Shown: piece after piece, positions 1-6,638 of the stretch
Layout of the letters: every line of letters begins with the position of its first letter
Numbering within the stretch: the first letter of the stretch is position 1
NCBI GenBank assembly: GCA_937958075.1
Contig: CALFFB010000058.1
Coordinates: 1 to 10,885, forward strand
Reading direction: 5' to 3'
DNA length: 10,885 nt
Source: an uncultured Geobacteraceae bacterium
GTDB lineage: Bacteria > Desulfobacterota > Desulfuromonadia > Desulfuromonadales > Geopsychrobacteraceae
Translations under genes and position numbers: made by a program
The notes under the pieces: model-generated
Seen by the model: only the letters and a program-made list of their open reading frames with translations
Told to the model about the DNA's origin: nothing
The model's database searches: none

Positions 1-921
1 CTTCATCCACGCAAAGGTTGTCCGCAACCCTTCGGCGATGGAATGACGACTATGATAGTTCAGCTGCTGACAGATGCGCTGATTATCGGCACAGGAGTGC
101 CGAATATCCCCCGCCCTCGGGCTGTCGTAGCGAATCACCAGAGGCGCGCCGGCAAAATCACCGATCATCTGCAGCAGCTCATTGAGGCTGGTCTGGTGAC
201 CGTTACCGACATTGACCGGCTGCACCGGCGGTTTTCGGGCGGTGATGGCATCGGTCAGCAGGCGCACCAGATCATCGACATAGACAAAATCACGGCTCTG
301 CTCTCCGTCACCGAACACCGTCATTGACCGACGATCCATGGCCTGTTTGAGAAAAATACTGATGACCCCGGAATACGGAGACGTAGGATCCTGACGCGGT
401 CCGAAAATGTTAAAAAACCTGAAAACGACCGGTTCCAGTCCGAATTGACGCCCATAAAAATCACAGTAGTGCTCCCCGGCGAGTTTATCCGCGGCATAGG
501 GGGTCAGGGGTGCCGGCGGCTCATCTTCGTCGATGGGCAACTGCGCCGTATCGCCGTAAACTGCGGCAGACGAGGCGTACACAAAACGCCGGACATGATG
601 CTCCCTTGCCGCCTGCAGCAGATTCAGGGTGCCGACCAGGTTCACCTGATGGGTCGCGACGGGATCTGCGATGGATGCCTGCACCGACGCCACCGCAGCC
701 AGATGGACAATGGCATCGACCCCGGCAGTCGCTGCGTCAACGGTGGAAAGATCACGGATATCCCCGTCTATGACCGACAATGCCGGATGATCCTGTGGCA
801 GATTGTTTCGCTTGCCGGTACTGAAGTTATCGAGAACAACGACCTGGCGGCCGTCAGCGAGCAAGGTATCGACCAGGTGCGAACCGATAAAGCCCGCACC
901 CCCTGTGACAAGTATTTTCAC
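1..921 (-). CDS. NAD-dependent nucleotide-sugar epimerase/dehydratase (GalE-like extended SDR), 3' end cut by window edge
   Basis: The minus strand is open for 307 codons from a GTG at 921 to base 1, so the C-terminus is missing or nearly so (family members are about 310-330 residues). The protein begins MKILVTGGAGFIGSH, the Rossmann NAD-binding glycine motif (GGAGFIG, residues 7-13), with Asp31 at the end of strand 2 for the NAD ribose. The catalytic set of extended SDRs is present: Ser118 in SSAAVYG and Tyr142-xxx-Lys146. The segments FFNIFGPRQ (169-177) and SRDFVYVDDL (209-218) are typical of UDP-sugar 4-epimerases and related enzymes. It probably interconverts UDP-hexoses or UDP-HexNAc in the cytosol to feed EPS synthesis; the exact substrate cannot be read from sequence, and a 4,6-dehydratase or uronate epimerase is possible. 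The start is chosen because the glycine motif begins at the normal distance from it and the GTG overlaps the preceding stop (GTGA). The GTG start and the cut end make it easy to miss. Confidence 0.93.
   Translation of the reverse strand, partial: MKILVTGGAGFIGSHLVDTLLADGRQVVVLDNFSTGKRNNLPQDHPALSVIDGDIRDLSTVDAATAGVDAIVHLAAVASVQASIADPVATHQVNLVGTLNLLQAAREHHVRRFVYASSAAVYGDTAQLPIDEDEPPAPLTPYAADKLAGEHYCDFYGRQFGLEPVVFRFFNIFGPRQDPTSPYSGVISIFLKQAMDRRSMTVFGDGEQSRDFVYVDDLVRLLTDAITARKPPVQPVNVGNGHQTSLNELLQMIGDFAGAPLVIRYDSPRAGDIRHSCADNQRICQQLNYHSRHSIAEGLRTTFAWMK
918..921 (-). other. 4-base stop/start overlap (GTGA) between ATPase and epimerase genes
   Basis: On the minus strand the bases read GTGA: the epimerase GTG (921-919) overlaps the ATPase TGA stop (920-918). 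An AGAG element at 927-930, five to six bases before the GTG, is a weak ribosome binding site inside the last ATPase codons. Such overlaps usually mean translational coupling within one mRNA, which places the sugar-supply gene in the same operon as the export machinery. Confidence 0.85.
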
Positions 922-2063
922 AACAACTCTTTTCGTGAATGGTTTTCCAGTTTGATGACATCCTGCGACCGCAGCGGTCGACCGTCAGCGGCAAGTTGCT
1001 GTCGCAACCGTTCCAGCTGGGTAGTCATCCCCTTTAATTGCTCTTCGAACTGGGCGAACTGCTTTTGCTGTTGATTAATCAGGTATTCGATAATACTCCC
1101 CTGACTTGACACCCGCTCCAGCAGACCCTCCATTTCGGCGCGGTGGTGGCTGAGCCTGGCGAAGCGTTTTTCAATCCGGCTCAGGCGCTCGTCCAGCCGT
1201 GACCTGACGGCCTCACCCGTTTCTTCCGGCGTTTCCTGGCGCGTGGTCGTAGCCTCATCCTTAAAAGACAGCTCCCGAACCGCTTCTTCAACCAGGGCCT
1301 TGCTGATCTCTCTGGTGTCCTCGACAAAAGCCGAGAGCAGGAGGAAATCACAGATCAGGTTGATCAGACGGGGAATCCCGCCACTGAACCGGAAAATAGC
1401 GTCAAACACACCCTCTTCAAAGCGGACACACTCGCGGTTACCCGCCGTTGCCAGACGATGCAGAATGTACTCTTCGAGCTCCTGCCGATCGAGGGCTCCC
1501 AGGTGGCAGCTGATGTTGATGCGCTGACGCAGCTGGCGCAGGGACGCCCGAGCGATGATCTGCTTCAATTCCGGTTGTCCGACCAGAACAATCTGAACCA
1601 GCTTGAAGGCATCCGCCTCCAGATTGGACAGCAGGCGGATTTCCTCCAGGGCATCCTCCGACAGATTCTGGGCTTCGTCGATGATGATAATGGCCTGGCG
1701 TCCGGCAGCGTTTTCCGTCAGCAGAAACTCATTGAGATCACCCAGCAGCTCGACCTTGTCCTTGCCCTTTGTTTCGAGGCCGAAGTCGTCATTGATCAGC
1801 GCCAGGAGCTGATGGCCGTCAACCCGGGTGTTGAACACCATGGAAAGGGTCGTTTCGCTGCTGATATTATTGATGATTTCCCGCAGAAGGGTGGTTTTCC
1901 CGCAGCCGACCTCGCCGGTCAGCAGGGTGAACCCGGCCAGCTCCTGCACACCGTACTGCAGATAACTCAGAGCCTTGCGGTGTCCCTTGCTCAAGTAGAG
2001 AAATTCCGGATTGGGCAGCAGATCAAAAGGCTTGATCGTAAGTGAGAAAAAGTCTGTATACAT
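918..2063 (-). CDS. ExeA-like AAA ATPase, XrtA/PEP-CTERM locus type (TIGR03015-like), with coiled-coil C-terminal extension
   Basis: The 381-residue protein opens with MYTDFFSLTIKPFDLLPNP, the N-terminus typical of ExeA/GspA-type AAA ATPases found in EPS loci. Walker A is GEVGCGKTT (50-58), Walker B is AIIIIDEAQ (124-132), a sensor-1-like segment is VLVGQPEL (159-166), arginine-rich LRQLRQRI (175-182) is a candidate arginine finger, and GGIPRLINLICD (228-239) is the sensor-2/lid helix. The AAA core ends near residue 268. Residues about 283-358 are rich in Glu, Arg, Gln and Leu with heptad-like spacing and should form a coiled coil; ExeA proper instead has a membrane helix and a peptidoglycan-binding domain. 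No membrane segment is visible, so it should be cytosolic. Its substrate is unknown. ATG at 2063 lies three bases after the barrel stop and has no good Shine-Dalgarno, so translation is probably coupled to the barrel gene. Confidence 0.92.
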   Translation of the reverse strand: MYTDFFSLTIKPFDLLPNPEFLYLSKGHRKALSYLQYGVQELAGFTLLTGEVGCGKTTLLREIINNISSETTLSMVFNTRVDGHQLLALINDDFGLETKGKDKVELLGDLNEFLLTENAAGRQAIIIIDEAQNLSEDALEEIRLLSNLEADAFKLVQIVLVGQPELKQIIARASLRQLRQRINISCHLGALDRQELEEYILHRLATAGNRECVRFEEGVFDAIFRFSGGIPRLINLICDFLLLSAFVEDTREISKALVEEAVRELSFKDEATTTRQETPEETGEAVRSRLDERLSRIEKRFARLSHHRAEMEGLLERVSSQGSIIEYLINQQQKQFAQFEEQLKGMTTQLERLRQQLAADGRPLRSQDVIKLENHSRKELL

Positions 2064-2066
2064 AAT

Positions 2067-3302
2067 TCAGAACCGGGCGGAGACGGTCAGGGTCACCACG
2101 TTGCTGGCGTATTCACTGGTCGCGGTATCGGCATTGCGGTCCCGGTAACGGTAACCCAGGGACGCATTGAATATCCGATAATCGTAACGAAGGGCCGCCC
2201 CCAGACCGAGGGTTTTGACCTCCTCGTTGTCCGGTTGATAGTCGGCAATTTCGTAGTCGCCGTTGATTTCCGCATGCACATTACGCATCAGCTGATAGCC
2301 AATCGCCGCCCGCACCCCATAGGCGTCATCCTCACGATCCGTCCGCAGATAATCCACCTGCCGCCAGAACAGCTCGGAGGAGGCGGTCAGACGTTCCCGG
2401 TCATAGCCGAGACGCAGTCCGGCCTGCCTACGTTCGCTGGCGCCGTTGGTGGCCGAGGCGCTGTAGCTCTGGCTGTAAAGCAGGCTCAGGGTCAGTGGCG
2501 CGGTAATGCGGTAGGACAGTTCCGCATCGGCGGTGACACTGTCGTTGTCATCGCCATCTTCGTACTCGATGAGGCTGTATCCCCCTTCAAGACGCAGCTG
2601 CGTACGGGACCCGATGCGGTAATCAACACCGAGGGTGTAGCTCTGGGTGTCGTAGTCCTCGTTCGAGAGCTCCGACAGATGCCAGGCATAGCGATAGTTG
2701 GCCGACACATCCAGGTTCGGATTCAGCGCCTTGATCAGCGACAGGCGGGCCGTATGGCTCTGCATGTCCTCACCGGCGTCATCGACATAATCGACCCGGT
2801 CATAAACGTAGGCCACCACCGCCGAAGAGGTTGCCGTCAGTTGCTGACGATACTGGGGAGAGATGCGGGTACGATAAACCGTGGTGGCGTTAACCCGCTC
2901 ATTTTCCGGGGCATAAGGGTCCCGCTCATCGAGAGTCTCGCGGGCAATATTCTCCGACAGGGTCAGGGTAAAGGGGCGCCCCTGAAAAAACACCAGAGAG
3001 GCCCTGGCGCGCTGTACATCCTTGAAGCGATCCTGATCGTCATCACTGTTGTTTTTGTAAAAGCGGTAGCGCAGGGAATAATCGATATCGGCCGTAACGG
3101 AACGCGCGTCGTAGTTCAGACGAATGCCGGGCGCGACGGTGGTAATCCAGTCTTCCTCCTCATTGTCGGCGGTCAGGTCGATATTGTCGTGATATTCCTG
3201 TTGCAAGGTGACATAGGGACTGATATCCATGCGGGCCAGAACGGTGGAAGCACCGGGCAGGAAAGTGACCAGAACCACCAGCAATGTCAGACGTTTTATC
3301 AT
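2067..3302 (-). CDS. Outer-membrane beta-barrel protein, PEP-CTERM-system associated (TIGR03016-like)
   Basis: A 411-residue protein with a clear type I signal peptide (Lys3-Arg4, hydrophobic stretch 5-15, cleavage after VLA at residue 23). The mature part is a long series of alternating polar/hydrophobic segments rich in aromatic residues, about 18-20 candidate strands by eye. They are separated by short turns and by acidic loops (for example DDDQD, DGDDND, REDD). It has no Cys and ends in VSARF, with the C-terminal Phe that the BAM machinery recognises. These are direct signs of an outer-membrane barrel. The family is known from XrtA/EPS loci, with function not firmly assigned. Its position between kinase and ATPase suggests it is the OM pore for the polymer or a partner of the export protein. 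GGAGG six bases before ATG 3302 is the best ribosome binding site in the cluster, fitting a product needed in quantity. Confidence 0.9.
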   Translation of the reverse strand: MIKRLTLLVVLVTFLPGASTVLARMDISPYVTLQQEYHDNIDLTADNEEEDWITTVAPGIRLNYDARSVTADIDYSLRYRFYKNNSDDDQDRFKDVQRARASLVFFQGRPFTLTLSENIARETLDERDPYAPENERVNATTVYRTRISPQYRQQLTATSSAVVAYVYDRVDYVDDAGEDMQSHTARLSLIKALNPNLDVSANYRYAWHLSELSNEDYDTQSYTLGVDYRIGSRTQLRLEGGYSLIEYEDGDDNDSVTADAELSYRITAPLTLSLLYSQSYSASATNGASERRQAGLRLGYDRERLTASSELFWRQVDYLRTDREDDAYGVRAAIGYQLMRNVHAEINGDYEIADYQPDNEEVKTLGLGAALRYDYRIFNASLGYRYRDRNADTATSEYASNVVTLTVSARF

Positions 3303-3308
3303 GACCTA

Positions 3309-3313
3309 CCTCC
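3309..3313 (-). promoter_or_regulatory. Strong ribosome binding site (GGAGG) of the beta-barrel gene
   Basis: On the minus strand GGAGG is followed by six bases and ATG at 3302. It lies in the 18-base gap after the kinase stop, so the barrel can be translated independently of the kinase gene. Most other junctions here have weaker or overlapping sites. Confidence 0.75.
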
Positions 3314-3320
3314 GGAAAAA

Positions 3321-4163
3321 TCAATAATAATAGTAATACCCCTGCTTCTTCGAAAAGCTGTGGGTGTCATTATAAACGGCTCCGAGGAGATGATGCTCCT
3401 TGAAGTTTTCCACCAGCCGCCGCACATCCTCCTTGGCGGCTCGCCCTTCACGCACGACAATCAGGGTCGAATCGACCATGTCGGCAAGGACTCCGGCATC
3501 GGCAAAGGGGAGCGCCGGTGGCGAATCGAAAATAACGTAACGCTCAGGGTAGCGTTTTTTCAGTTCAGCGATGATATCACGCATGCGCTGCGACGAGATC
3601 AGATCAAGAGGATCCTTCAGGGCTTCTCCCGCCGGCAGAAAAACCAGCTTGCCGATACCGGTCTTGACCAGCACCTCGGATATGGGGACATTGTCGCGCA
3701 GACAGTGGACCAGCCCTTTATCCGGACTGATTCCGAGATAATGGTGTAACGATGGCCGTCGCAGATCGGTATCCACCAGCAGGACGGTGTGGTCCTGCTC
3801 CTTGGCCAGCGACACCGCCAGATTCAGGGCTGTCATCGACTTGCCTTCTTCGCTGATGCCGCTGGTCACCAGCAGGGTGTTCAAAAAAGGTTCGCCGCGG
3901 GTCAAAGCGACAACCGCCGCCCTGAGCTTGTTGAACTCCTCGGCCGCCGGCGTGCGCTCGGTCAAAGTCGTAACCACCAGGCCGCTGGAGGGCCTCAGGG
4001 GCTCAACCGCCAACAGGGCCTCGCCGCCTTCATTTTGTTTTTCCACCCTGGGCGGCGCGGCGACGGGCTTGACCGGGGCTGCTTCTACGGCCCCGACGTC
4101 CGGTTTTCGCGTCTGGTCACGATGGCGAGCGGCCTTTTTCAATGCTTCTTCTATACGGCTCAT
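3321..4163 (-). CDS. BY-type tyrosine autokinase, XrtA/PEP-CTERM EPS locus type (TIGR03018-like)
   Basis: A 280-residue cytosolic P-loop kinase of the Wzc/CapB class. It starts MSRIEEALKKA, usual for this subfamily, followed by a Pro/Ala-rich linker (about 20-50). EEFNKLRAAV (75-84) matches the E-x-x-R-x-x-R-like oligomerisation helix of BY-kinases. Walker A is SGISEEGKS (101-109), Walker A' is VLLVDTDLRRP (127-137) and Walker B is YVIFDSPP (209-216). The C-terminus is five consecutive tyrosines (276-280), the autophosphorylation cluster. In this family, phosphorylation of the tail by neighbouring subunits changes the oligomer and so controls polymer export and length. It lacks membrane segments and must pair with the Wzz-type protein encoded just upstream, 37 bases away. 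ATG 4163 is preceded by in-frame TGA and TAA. The nearest Shine-Dalgarno (AAGGA at 4176-4180) is 12 bases off, rather far. Confidence 0.95.
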   Translation of the reverse strand: MSRIEEALKKAARHRDQTRKPDVGAVEAAPVKPVAAPPRVEKQNEGGEALLAVEPLRPSSGLVVTTLTERTPAAEEFNKLRAAVVALTRGEPFLNTLLVTSGISEEGKSMTALNLAVSLAKEQDHTVLLVDTDLRRPSLHHYLGISPDKGLVHCLRDNVPISEVLVKTGIGKLVFLPAGEALKDPLDLISSQRMRDIIAELKKRYPERYVIFDSPPALPFADAGVLADMVDSTLIVVREGRAAKEDVRRLVENFKEHHLLGAVYNDTHSFSKKQGYYYYY

Positions 4164-4200
4164 AGAATGACAATATCCTTATCAAGGCAAAGTGCGCCGG

Positions 4201-5748
4201 CTACGCATAAAGAAACTGGTAGGCGAAAACCCCCAGAAAGCCGACAAAGTAGATACCGGCACCAAGCACCAGGCAGATATTGGCCAGTCGCTGCCGACGC
4301 TGTTGCTGGCTGGTGCTGATATTGGGAATCACCGCCAGAATCTCGACTCCTGAACTCTCAATGATGCCGGGATTTCGAATCCGGCTATCGAAGTTTTCCA
4401 GAAGAAAAACGACCCCGACCGCCACCCCGCCGCCGGCAGCAATGGCCAGCAGCAGCATTTTCATCATGTTCGGCGATACCGGTGATTCCGGGTAAATGGC
4501 CGGGTCGACAATACGGAAGGTGGTTGTTCTGTCGGATATCTCCATCTGCTTTGATACCTCGGACTGACTCATCCGCGCCAGCAGATCCTGATAAATTTTC
4601 TGATAAGAGTCGCGCTCCTGGACCATGACGTTGAGCTGTTTTTTCGCCTCCGGCACTTCATGGAGTTCCTTTTCGCGCTGATTGAGCAGCCGGGTGACGT
4701 TCATCTTCTGGGTCCGGGCTTCCGACATTTCGCTCTGGACCTGCAGCATCCGCTGCTGCACGTCCAGATACAGGGGGTTCAGGGAGGTCATGGAGGATTG
4801 ACCGGCGCGGCGCACCGGCGCGGCGCTGGTCTGCGCTTCGCTCTGCAGGCGCTCACGCAGGGCGCTGATTTCAAACTGCAGGCGGACAATTTCCGGATAG
4901 CTGTCCGTATAGCGTAAACGCAGATCGCTCAGGCGCTGCTGCATGGCCACCAGCTGCGGATGGCTGTCGATACCCTGCCCAGGCGCGCCACCACTGTCCG
5001 CCTGAAAAACACTCTCAATCGTCGGACTCAAGGTCGCCAGCTGGTCCTGCAACTGCTTCTGGTTGGCTTCAAGAGACGCAATCTTCAGATCCAGAGCTTC
5101 TATCTGCTCCATGTGCCGCCGGATCTCCTCAATCGTCGCCCGCTCATCCAGGGTGAAGTAGATGCCCTGTTCACGACGAAAAGCGATGATCGCGTCGTCG
5201 GCCTCTTCCAGCTTCTGCTTGAAGGTTTCAATCTGCTCTTCCAGAAACCGGTTGGCGCCGTAGGCCTCATCGCGCTTGGAGGTGAGGCTCTCCTGCACAT
5301 AGATGCGCACCAGGGAGTTGACAAAATTGGTGATGAAGGCGGGGTTCTGTCCCATCAACGTAACGATGAACAGATCCTGCCCGCGCACGTTGATCCTGAT
5401 GCGCTCCTGCAGTCCGGCAATAAAATTCTGCTGCTCGGCCCGTGACTTCACAAAGACATCGGACTCGATGTCTTCGAGGGTTTTGACGATCAGATCCCGG
5501 CTGAGAAGGGCGTAGCGCAGGACCCTGATTTTGTCATCAACACTGGGGGTAACGGCAATGCCGCGCACCAGATTGTCGATAACACTCTTCTCGATAAAAA
5601 CCGTACTGCTGGCCTGGTATATTTTGGGCAGAGTAAAGCTGTAGATACCGACGACTGTCATCACCAGCAGCGCCAGCACCACAGCCACGATCCGGTAACG
5701 GTAGGCGGCGCGAACATAGCGAAAAACCTCTTTAAAATTCTGCTCCAT
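4201..5748 (-). CDS. Wzz-type polysaccharide chain-length determinant, XrtA/PEP-CTERM type (TIGR03007-like)
   Basis: A 515-residue inner-membrane co-polymerase. From ATG 5748, a short cytosolic start (MEQNFKEVFRYV) leads into TM1 (about 20-39). A periplasmic part follows with a Wzz domain and long helical coiled-coil regions (about 165-250, 267-305, 330-405). A GNVR-like segment comes next, then the Pro-rich motif PAIYPESPVSPN (416-427) and TM2 (429-450). After TM2 comes DSRIRNPGIIE and a VIPNI-type segment, the stretch that joins TM2 to the kinase in fused Wzc proteins. Here the kinase is a separate gene. A third hydrophobic helix (490-512) closes the protein. It sets EPS chain length and activates the kinase. 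A longer reading from TTG at 5787 would add 13 residues. I prefer ATG 5748 because GAGG lies six bases before it and because the protein then begins as the family does. Confidence 0.93.
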   Translation of the reverse strand: MEQNFKEVFRYVRAAYRYRIVAVVLALLVMTVVGIYSFTLPKIYQASSTVFIEKSVIDNLVRGIAVTPSVDDKIRVLRYALLSRDLIVKTLEDIESDVFVKSRAEQQNFIAGLQERIRINVRGQDLFIVTLMGQNPAFITNFVNSLVRIYVQESLTSKRDEAYGANRFLEEQIETFKQKLEEADDAIIAFRREQGIYFTLDERATIEEIRRHMEQIEALDLKIASLEANQKQLQDQLATLSPTIESVFQADSGGAPGQGIDSHPQLVAMQQRLSDLRLRYTDSYPEIVRLQFEISALRERLQSEAQTSAAPVRRAGQSSMTSLNPLYLDVQQRMLQVQSEMSEARTQKMNVTRLLNQREKELHEVPEAKKQLNVMVQERDSYQKIYQDLLARMSQSEVSKQMEISDRTTTFRIVDPAIYPESPVSPNMMKMLLLAIAAGGGVAVGVVFLLENFDSRIRNPGIIESSGVEILAVIPNISTSQQQRRQRLANICLVLGAGIYFVGFLGVFAYQFLYA

Positions 5749-5754
5749 TCTGTG

Positions 5755-5758
5755 CCTC
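5755..5758 (-). promoter_or_regulatory. Ribosome binding site (GAGG) that fixes the chain-length gene start
   Basis: On the minus strand GAGG is followed by six bases and ATG at 5748. The alternative TTG at 5787 has a less regular AGCAGG upstream and gives an N-terminus (TTVHLHINTRHR) unlike the family. This supports the shorter protein. Confidence 0.65.
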
Positions 5759-5823
5759 GTGTTGATGTGCAAGTGAACCGTTGTCAAACCTGCTGCTTCT
5801 TAACGAGCCCGGCATGGGCGTCA

Positions 5824-6633
5824 TCAAAAAAAGCTTTCATCGACAATGACATAATCGCCGGGATTCAGCTCTACATTCGCACTGATATCCTTGTTACGGG
5901 TGATCTGGCGTAAATCGACCTTTTTCTGCTGTTTGTCGCGACCGATGACAGTGACTGTATTCTCTTTGGCAAAATCGGTAAAGCCACCGGCACCGAGAAT
6001 GGCGTCAAGTACCGTCATCCCCTCATAGTGCTTAAGATTCTGCGGCTGCGCCACGGCCCCGAGGACATAAACGATATTCAGCCGGTTGCTGGGGATGAAT
6101 AAAATATCCTCGGCCTGCAGCTTGATGTCCTGGGACAGATCCCCCTCGTAGTAGAGGGCGTACAGATCGGTATCGATGCGCTCACCCTGGCGTGACAGAT
6201 AGGCCTGACGCAGATCGGCTCCGGAAAAATCCGCAAGCTCACTGAGCAAGCGCAGCAGGGTCGTCTCCTTGACCATGTCGTAAGCACGGGAAACACCGCC
6301 GCCACTGATATAAACGCGGTTGTTGCGGATCTGGGTCACGGTCACCGTGACCACCGGCTGCTTGACATACTCTTTCATCTTGCCGGCAACATGCTCACCC
6401 AGAGCCACCGGCGTTTTCTGCGAGGCGATGATATCACCCACCGCCGGCAGGGTAATCTTGCCATCGGGGCGCACCGACACGGTACGGCTCATTTCCGGCA
6501 CCCCCCAGACCGACACCTCGAGGACATCCCCCTGACCGATGACGTAGTCATCAGCACCGAACACCGGAAAAGCAACAAAGCTGCTGATCAGAAACACCAA
6601 ACCGACCATGAATTTATCTGCTGTTGTCATCAT
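5824..6633 (-). CDS. Periplasmic polysaccharide export (OPX/Wza-like) protein, short form without lipobox (TIGR03027-like)
   Basis: A 269-residue protein. Residues 8-26 form a signal peptide with cleavage near FGA/DD; there is no Cys in the whole protein, so it cannot be lipidated as Wza is. The Poly_export domain covers about 29-104, with the family hallmarks YVIGQGDVLEVSVW (30-43) and VRPDGKITLPAVGDI (54-68). Two SLBB-like domains follow at about 106-184 and 188-236, the second with VLGAVAQPQ and VLDAILGAGGF. The chain ends about 30 residues later (NPGDYVIVDESFF), without the C-terminal amphipathic helix that forms the Wza pore. It should form or line the periplasmic channel and needs another protein to cross the outer membrane. 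The barrel encoded two genes on is the natural candidate (inference). It starts five bases after the sugar-transferase stop; ATG 6630 is a possible alternative start. Confidence 0.94.
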   Translation of the reverse strand: MMTTADKFMVGLVFLISSFVAFPVFGADDYVIGQGDVLEVSVWGVPEMSRTVSVRPDGKITLPAVGDIIASQKTPVALGEHVAGKMKEYVKQPVVTVTVTQIRNNRVYISGGGVSRAYDMVKETTLLRLLSELADFSGADLRQAYLSRQGERIDTDLYALYYEGDLSQDIKLQAEDILFIPSNRLNIVYVLGAVAQPQNLKHYEGMTVLDAILGAGGFTDFAKENTVTVIGRDKQQKKVDLRQITRNKDISANVELNPGDYVIVDESFF

Positions 6634-6638
6634 AATGC

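Noticed and set aside
2235..3749. Long open frame of about 504 codons on the plus strand, antisense to the barrel and kinase genes
   Set aside because: It spans two well-supported minus-strand genes and their gap, shows no recognisable domain or ordered composition, and is of the kind that arises opposite G+C-rich codons. The minus-strand proteins have clear family motifs.
5749..5787. Thirteen-residue N-terminal extension of the chain-length protein from TTG 5787
   Set aside because: Rare start codon, extension unlike the family, and a better ribosome binding site directly before ATG 5748.
5749..5823. Possible terminator or processing hairpin between the export and chain-length genes (GCCC-ggcat-GGGC at 5807-5819)
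   Set aside because: The stem is only four base pairs and no T-run follows on the minus strand. The 75-base gap is the largest inside the cluster but shows no terminator.
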